A DNA stretch of 12,392 nucleotides from contig JANJUO010000338.1 of NCBI GenBank assembly GCA_024710535.1, positions 1 to 12,392 on the forward strand. Direction: 5' to 3'. Positions 8,978 through 12,392 of the stretch are shown here, in pieces; the first letter of the stretch is position 1; every line of letters begins with the position of its first letter. This DNA is from a bacterium (GTDB taxonomy: Bacteria > Bacteroidota > Ignavibacteria > Kapaibacteriales > UBA2268). A model generated the notes under the pieces. The model did no database searches, was not told where the DNA came from, and saw nothing but the letters and a program-made list of their open reading frames with translations. A program made the translations under genes and the position numbers.

Positions 8978-9409
8978 TTATTCTTCACTAAAAAATTTGT
9001 GCATATACAGAAGTACATCTGTAAATGTCAATAATCCCAATAAATTCATCTCCCAATCAACAACCGGCACGCAATCAAGTTTATACTTCGCCATCAACTT
9101 CACAGCTTTTGCAATGCTATCTTCCGGATACAAAACATGGGTGATAGGAACCATAATTTGTTCGTAATCAATGATTTTATTAAAGCCGGCTTCTCCATAA
9201 GTTTGACCAGAGTCATAGATATCACGCAAAGTGTATTCCATCAATTTTCTGTCGGTTAGCATACCAACGATCTTTGCCCCTTCAAGAACAGGCAGTTGAT
9301 TTACTTTTTCTTCCTTCATCATATCATCTGCCTTGCGAACAGTATCTTCGATTTCGACGTAGAATGGACTTTTGGTCATTATCTCTACTACTTTGTTAAT
9401 GTTTGGCAT
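8978..9409 (-). CDS. Two-CBS-domain protein
   Basis: A small stand-alone Bateman module of 143 residues. CBS domain 1 spans about 8-66 (IMTKSPFYV, then KIVGMLTDRKL). CBS domain 2 spans about 84-138 (IMVPITHVLYPEDSI, then LLGLLTFTDVLLYM). The G-h-h-T-x-x-D ends of each domain (TDR at 52-54, TFTD at 128-131) are where adenosine nucleotides or related ligands bind in this family. There is no attached catalytic, transport or DNA-binding domain, so it probably acts as a ligand sensor on an unknown partner. The ATG at 9409 is supported by a canonical Shine-Dalgarno sequence 8 bases upstream. It is the first gene on the minus strand after the divergent region 9410-9551. The domain assignment is secure and the role is not known. 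Confidence 0.9.
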   Translation of the reverse strand: MPNINKVVEIMTKSPFYVEIEDTVRKADDMMKEEKVNQLPVLEGAKIVGMLTDRKLMEYTLRDIYDSGQTYGEAGFNKIIDYEQIMVPITHVLYPEDSIAKAVKLMAKYKLDCVPVVDWEMNLLGLLTFTDVLLYMHKFFSEE

Positions 9410-9417
9410 AATTCTAA

Positions 9418-9424
9418 CTCCTTA
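9418..9424 (-). promoter_or_regulatory. Strong Shine-Dalgarno for the CBS gene
   Basis: On the minus strand the sequence reads TAAGGAG, followed by 8 bases and the ATG at 9409. It fixes the start of the CBS gene. It stands out because the other starts in the window have only weak purine stretches or none. Confidence 0.8.
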
Positions 9425-9551
9425 AAAATAAAAATTCATAATTGCAAATTTCAAAATATTAAAATAACATAATCTTCTATTAATAACAAGTAAGATATTA
9501 AAAAAAAATAAATTTTTTTGCTTAATATTCTGAAAAAAAAGTATTAAATTA

Positions 9552-10352
9552 ATGTTTTGTATTGTTGCTGATTTTAGAAAAATGATAAATTTAAAAGAAA
9601 GTGTTAATAACGGCAATATTTTAGTGGTTGCACATCGGGGTTCGTCTGGAACTGCTCCCGAAAATACGCTTGCTGCATACAAAGAAGCAATCGATGCCGG
9701 TGCAAAAATGATCGAAATTGATGTTCAGATAACAAAAGATAACCATATTGTTGCCTATCATGATTATTATCCTGCCGGTTTGGATAAAAAAATTTCCGAA
9801 TTGGATTATGATGATATCAAAGATATTGATATTGGCTCCGGTTTTGATGAAAAATTTGCCGATGAAAAAATTCCTTTACTCGAAGAAGTTATTAAATTAG
9901 CAAAAGATAAATGCTATTTGATGCTCGAAATCAAAACTATAACCGGAGAAAAGTTCAGCCAAAGCTGTAATCTCCTTTTGGATTTGATTTATCAATATAA
10001 CTATGAAAAAAATACTATCTTTGGATCTTTCAATTATGCCGCACTTGCGCTGATTAAGAAAATTAATCCCGAGCTTTACACTGCCGCAATCAAAATTCCC
10101 GGCGATAAATCCTTGCCATCGGAAATTCAGAAAGTTACCGGATGCGTTTCATTTATTTGCTCTGTTGAAGAATTCAATAATGAGATTTCCGAAAATGCGA
10201 AAGCCAATGATATTATTACAGGCGTATATTCGGTGGAAACAAAATATCAACTTGAAAAGGTTTTAGACTTGGGCTGTAAGGCAATTGCTACAAATTACCC
10301 ACGTAAAATTATGAAATTATTAGAAGAAATCAAATCACAAAGAGCGTTATGA
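9552..10352 (+). CDS. Cytoplasmic glycerophosphodiester phosphodiesterase (GDPD/UgpQ type)
   Basis: This enzyme hydrolyses glycerophosphodiesters (deacylated phospholipids) to glycerol 3-phosphate and an alcohol, using a divalent metal on a TIM barrel. The family catalytic pattern is complete: His28-Arg29 in VVAHRGSSGTAPENT, Glu55 and Asp57 in MIEIDVQ, and His70 in AYHDYY. Further barrel signatures are the IPLLEEVI segment and LMLEIKT near 140. With the first ATG it has 266 residues, close to the usual ~240-260 of cytoplasmic UgpQ-like enzymes. It has no signal peptide, unlike periplasmic GlpQ. A second ATG at 9582 (Met11) would give 256 residues with HRG at position 18, and is equally plausible because neither start has a clear ribosome site. 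The stop overlaps the start of the exonuclease-UvrC gene by 4 bases (ATGA), so the two are probably one operon with translational coupling, although no functional link between them is obvious. Confidence 0.92.
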   Translation: MFCIVADFRKMINLKESVNNGNILVVAHRGSSGTAPENTLAAYKEAIDAGAKMIEIDVQITKDNHIVAYHDYYPAGLDKKISELDYDDIKDIDIGSGFDEKFADEKIPLLEEVIKLAKDKCYLMLEIKTITGEKFSQSCNLLLDLIYQYNYEKNTIFGSFNYAALALIKKINPELYTAAIKIPGDKSLPSEIQKVTGCVSFICSVEEFNNEISENAKANDIITGVYSVETKYQLEKVLDLGCKAIATNYPRKIMKLLEEIKSQRAL

Positions 10353-12064
10353 ATTCATTTTGGGACGCAACATTTGTTGTAGTTGATGTGGAAACCACCG
10401 GATCGGATACATTCCGAAACAGAATCACTGAAATTGCTTTGGTAGTCATTCAGCAGGGTGAAATTATTGATGAATTCTCGTCGCTTGTGAATCCGCATCA
10501 ATTTATACCGACTTTCATCCAAAATATGACCGGTATCACCACCGAAATGGCGCATAAAGCACCTGAGCCAAAAGAAGTTTTTGCTCAAGCAATCAAATAT
10601 TTCAATCATCCTAACACAATTTTTGTTGCTCATAATGTTAGGTTCGATTATAATTTTGTAGTTGAGAGTTTCAGAAGAGAATTAGGGGAGCCATTTGAGA
10701 AACCGCAACTCTGTACTTTGAAACTTGCCAAAAAACTACTCTCAAAAGACCTCAAGAAAAATGTTGGTTCGCTTGCTAATTTCTTTAATATTCCCATTAC
10801 AAACCGACATCGCGCCTTTGGAGACGCAGAAGCAACCGCATATATCCTATTTGAATTGCTCGAAAGGGCAGAGTCGGAGCATAATATTCATGAATTGGAT
10901 GACCTTTTGAAATTTCAAAATAAACAAAATAATAATTTCAAAACAACAAACGATGTCATTCAAAAGCATGAAGCAAATTTGAAGAAATTACCCGAAGAGC
11001 CCGGCGTTTATTACTTCAGAAATGCCAATGGAGTGCCACTTTATATCGGAAAAGCCAAATCTCTACGCGATAGAGTGCGTACATATTTTCAGCAAGGCGA
11101 AGTTACTTCCAAAAAAATTGCAGAATTGGTCAGCAATGCTGAATTTATCGATTGGCAAGTTACAAATACTGAATTAGAAGCGCTTTTGCTTGAGTCTAAA
11201 GAGATCAAAAAATACTTTCCACCCTATAATGTTCAGCAAAAAAGATACAAAAGTTATCCTTTATTGAAAATTACAAACGAAGAATTTCCGAGAATTGAAA
11301 AATGTTTTCATTTCGATGATGACGGAGCCGAATATTACGGTCCATTCAAGAGCAGATACCTTGTTGAGGAGATAATTGATGCAATCGATAAGCAATTCAA
11401 ACTTAGGAAATGCGTTGAGCCGATTGTCCCAAATAAAAAAAATGAACCTTGCATCTATTATCAGATCAAAAGATGCGATGCCCCCTGTGCCGATTTGACT
11501 ACGAAGGAAGAATATGCAAAAGAACTTGCTCAAGTAAGGTATTATTTGAGTGGCTTTGGCAATGGATTGATAAATCAATTGGAAATGAAGATGCAAGATT
11601 TTGCGGCTAAGCTTGACTTTGAGAAAGCCGCAATGATTAGAGATCAAATTTCCGAATTAAATTCGATTTTATCTCGTAAATCAGACGTTTCGACATCTGT
11701 TGCAGACAATAATTTGATTCTTATTGTGCAAAGTTCCGCTCACGAAAAGATGCTGGATATTTTTTGTATCAAAGCAGGCAAGTTGAAAAAGAGTTTGACC
11801 ATCGGCAAAAAGCAATCGTTGCATAACATTTATAGTTTTTTCTATCAAATTTATTTTTTGAATGATGAAGAAATGGAAAATTACACCCTTGAAGATATTG
11901 ATGAATTGAGAATAATTAATTCTTGGCTTTATAAACACAAAAATACCGGTAAATATATTTATACTGACAACAAATCTCATCAAACAATTTGCAGTGAAGT
12001 GGAATCTGCCGTTAAATCAATTAATTCATACATTTCAAATGACAATTATTCCTATAAACAATAA
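10349..12064 (+). CDS. DEDDh 3'-5' exonuclease fused to UvrC N-terminal half (GIY-YIG nuclease, Cys4 cluster, UVR motif)
   Basis: A 571-residue two-nuclease DNA repair protein. Residues 1-180 are a DnaQ/epsilon-like exonuclease with all five DEDDh residues: Asp13 and Glu15 (VDVETTG), Asp100 (AHNVRFDYNF), His154 and Asp159 (HRAFGDAEA). After a hydrophilic linker (~181-210), residues ~214-294 are a GIY-YIG nuclease: GVY at 219-221, YIG at 232-234, catalytic-type Arg240, and metal-site Glu282 in LLLESKEIKKYF. Cys355, Cys368, Cys376 and Cys380 match the UvrC cysteine set that holds a 4Fe-4S cluster. Residues ~408-440 (LDFEKAAMIRDQI) form a UVR motif, the UvrB-binding element of UvrC. The last ~125 residues resemble the start of the UvrC central region, but the RNase H-like nuclease that makes the 5' incision and the helix-hairpin-helix domain are absent. 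The architecture is known from actinobacterial and other genomes and recalls Cho, which makes only 3' incisions. A role in nucleotide excision repair is inference. It overlaps the phosphodiesterase gene by 4 bases. Confidence 0.93.
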   Translation: MNSFWDATFVVVDVETTGSDTFRNRITEIALVVIQQGEIIDEFSSLVNPHQFIPTFIQNMTGITTEMAHKAPEPKEVFAQAIKYFNHPNTIFVAHNVRFDYNFVVESFRRELGEPFEKPQLCTLKLAKKLLSKDLKKNVGSLANFFNIPITNRHRAFGDAEATAYILFELLERAESEHNIHELDDLLKFQNKQNNNFKTTNDVIQKHEANLKKLPEEPGVYYFRNANGVPLYIGKAKSLRDRVRTYFQQGEVTSKKIAELVSNAEFIDWQVTNTELEALLLESKEIKKYFPPYNVQQKRYKSYPLLKITNEEFPRIEKCFHFDDDGAEYYGPFKSRYLVEEIIDAIDKQFKLRKCVEPIVPNKKNEPCIYYQIKRCDAPCADLTTKEEYAKELAQVRYYLSGFGNGLINQLEMKMQDFAAKLDFEKAAMIRDQISELNSILSRKSDVSTSVADNNLILIVQSSAHEKMLDIFCIKAGKLKKSLTIGKKQSLHNIYSFFYQIYFLNDEEMENYTLEDIDELRIINSWLYKHKNTGKYIYTDNKSHQTICSEVESAVKSINSYISNDNYSYKQ

Positions 12065-12066
12065 AA

Positions 12067-12098
12067 TTTGAGCACAAAAAAAATTGATTTTACATTTG
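12067..12098 (+). promoter_or_regulatory. Candidate Bacteroidota-type promoter
   Basis: TTTG at 12067-12070, a 20-base spacer, then TACATTTG at 12091-12098. Both boxes and the spacer fit the Bacteroidota consensus (TTG, 19-21 bases, TAnnTTTG). It starts two bases after the stop of the exonuclease-UvrC gene and would drive transcription through the stem-loop and repeat array toward whatever lies right of the window. AT-rich sequence makes chance matches fairly common, hence moderate confidence. Confidence 0.45.
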
Positions 12099-12149
12099 AA
12101 AAAAAGCGACAAATTTCATTCAAAAAAAATTCTCTTCTAAATAATACAC

Positions 12150-12180
12150 ATCATCCGATATTTCTAAAACATCGGATGAT
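12150..12180. other. Perfect 10-bp inverted repeat (stem-loop)
   Basis: ATCATCCGAT at 12150-12159 pairs exactly with ATCGGATGAT at 12171-12180 around an 11-base loop. It is 85 bases after the exonuclease-UvrC stop. No T-run follows on the plus strand, so it is not a textbook intrinsic terminator. It could be a 3'-end stabilising hairpin, a protein-binding palindrome, or structure in a leader RNA starting near 12105. Confidence 0.75.
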
Positions 12181-12183
12181 TCA

Positions 12184-12384
12184 TAAACACAATTTCCTTT
12201 CTCCCTCTCCTCATAGGAGAGGGTCGGGGAGAGGTTTTTCAAACAATAAACACAATTTCCTTTCTCCCTCTCCTCATAGGAGAGGGTCGGGGAGAGGTTT
12301 TTCAAGCAATAAACACAATTTCCTTTCTCCCTCTCCTCATAGGAGAGGGTCGGGGAGAGGTTTTTCAAGCAATATACACAATTT
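12184..12384. repeat. Tandem array of 63-bp palindrome-bearing units (three full copies plus a partial fourth)
   Basis: Units lie at 12184-12246, 12247-12309 and 12310-12372, with a 12-base partial start of a fourth at 12373-12384. Full units differ at only one base (CAAACAA in unit 1, CAAGCAA in units 2 and 3). Each contains CCCTCTCCT-CAT-AGGAGAGGG, a perfect 9-bp hairpin (12203-12223, 12266-12286, 12329-12349), followed by TCGGGGAGAGG. The hairpins are far richer in G and C than the surroundings. Because 63 is a multiple of 3, the minus strand stays open and reads a 21-residue repeat containing LSPTLSYEERE, a pattern I recall as a widespread spurious product of dispersed intergenic repeats. 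The 328 bases from 12065 to the window end hold no credible gene. Confidence 0.92.
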
Positions 12385-12392
12385 CACAACTC

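Noticed and set aside
10349..10900. DNA polymerase III epsilon (proofreading) subunit
   Set aside because: The exonuclease domain is fused to UvrC-type domains. The polymerase subunit has no such fusion, so a repair role fits better.
10349..12064. Full-length UvrC or a frameshifted UvrC
   Set aside because: The protein ends cleanly without the RNase H-like and helix-hairpin-helix domains, and no continuation of them is found in any frame between 12065 and the window end.
12120..12368. Minus-strand open frame of 82 codons with a threefold 21-residue repeat (LSPTLSYEERE)
   Set aside because: It exists only because the repeat period is 63 bases. The codons are those of the palindromes and no domain or ribosome site is seen. 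It is a repeat artefact, not a gene.
12184..12384. CRISPR array
   Set aside because: Units are contiguous and almost identical over all 63 bases, so there are no unique spacers, and no cas genes are present.

Overview
The window comes from an AT-rich bacterial chromosome, probably of the Bacteroidota/Chlorobi/Ignavibacteria/Kapabacteria group. Three things point there: a 1562-residue secreted protein ending in a type IX secretion (Por) sorting domain, exact TAnnTTTG promoter elements of the Bacteroidota kind, and mostly absent Shine-Dalgarno sequences. The lineage below that level is inference. All seven genes are intact apart from the first, which is cut by the left window edge. No tRNA, rRNA, CRISPR array, transposase or prophage gene was seen.

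Left part (1-7048): the C-terminal two thirds of a fused isobutyryl-CoA mutase (IcmF) reads rightward and converges on a giant leftward gene. The latter encodes an exported von Willebrand A (VWA), beta-propeller and Ig-like repeat protein with a C-terminal T9SS sorting domain. One hairpin flanked by an A-run and a T-run (2310-2348) sits between the two stops and can terminate both transcripts.

Middle part (7049-9409): a 210-bp divergent intergenic region leads to a class III-like PPK2 polyphosphate:nucleotide kinase (+). Its stop lies one base from the stop of a leftward zinc-ribbon SAM methyltransferase. Upstream of the methyltransferase, on the same strand, is a small two-CBS-domain protein with the only canonical Shine-Dalgarno sequence in the window.

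Right part (9552-12392): a cytoplasmic glycerophosphodiester phosphodiesterase overlaps by 4 bases (ATGA) a fused nuclease. This fusion joins a DEDDh 3'-5' exonuclease to the N-terminal half of UvrC (GIY-YIG nuclease, four-cysteine Fe-S cluster motif, UVR motif) and lacks the UvrC RNase H-like and helix-hairpin-helix domains. After it comes a 328-base stretch with no credible gene. That stretch holds a good match to a Bacteroidota promoter, a 10-bp stem-loop, and three nearly identical 63-bp tandem units, each carrying a perfect 9-bp palindrome.

The genes look like ordinary chromosomal metabolism, repair and surface functions rather than one system. I see no clear new multi-gene system. The best leads are the exonuclease-UvrC fusion coupled to the phosphodiesterase gene, and the promoter/stem-loop/repeat module at the right end.
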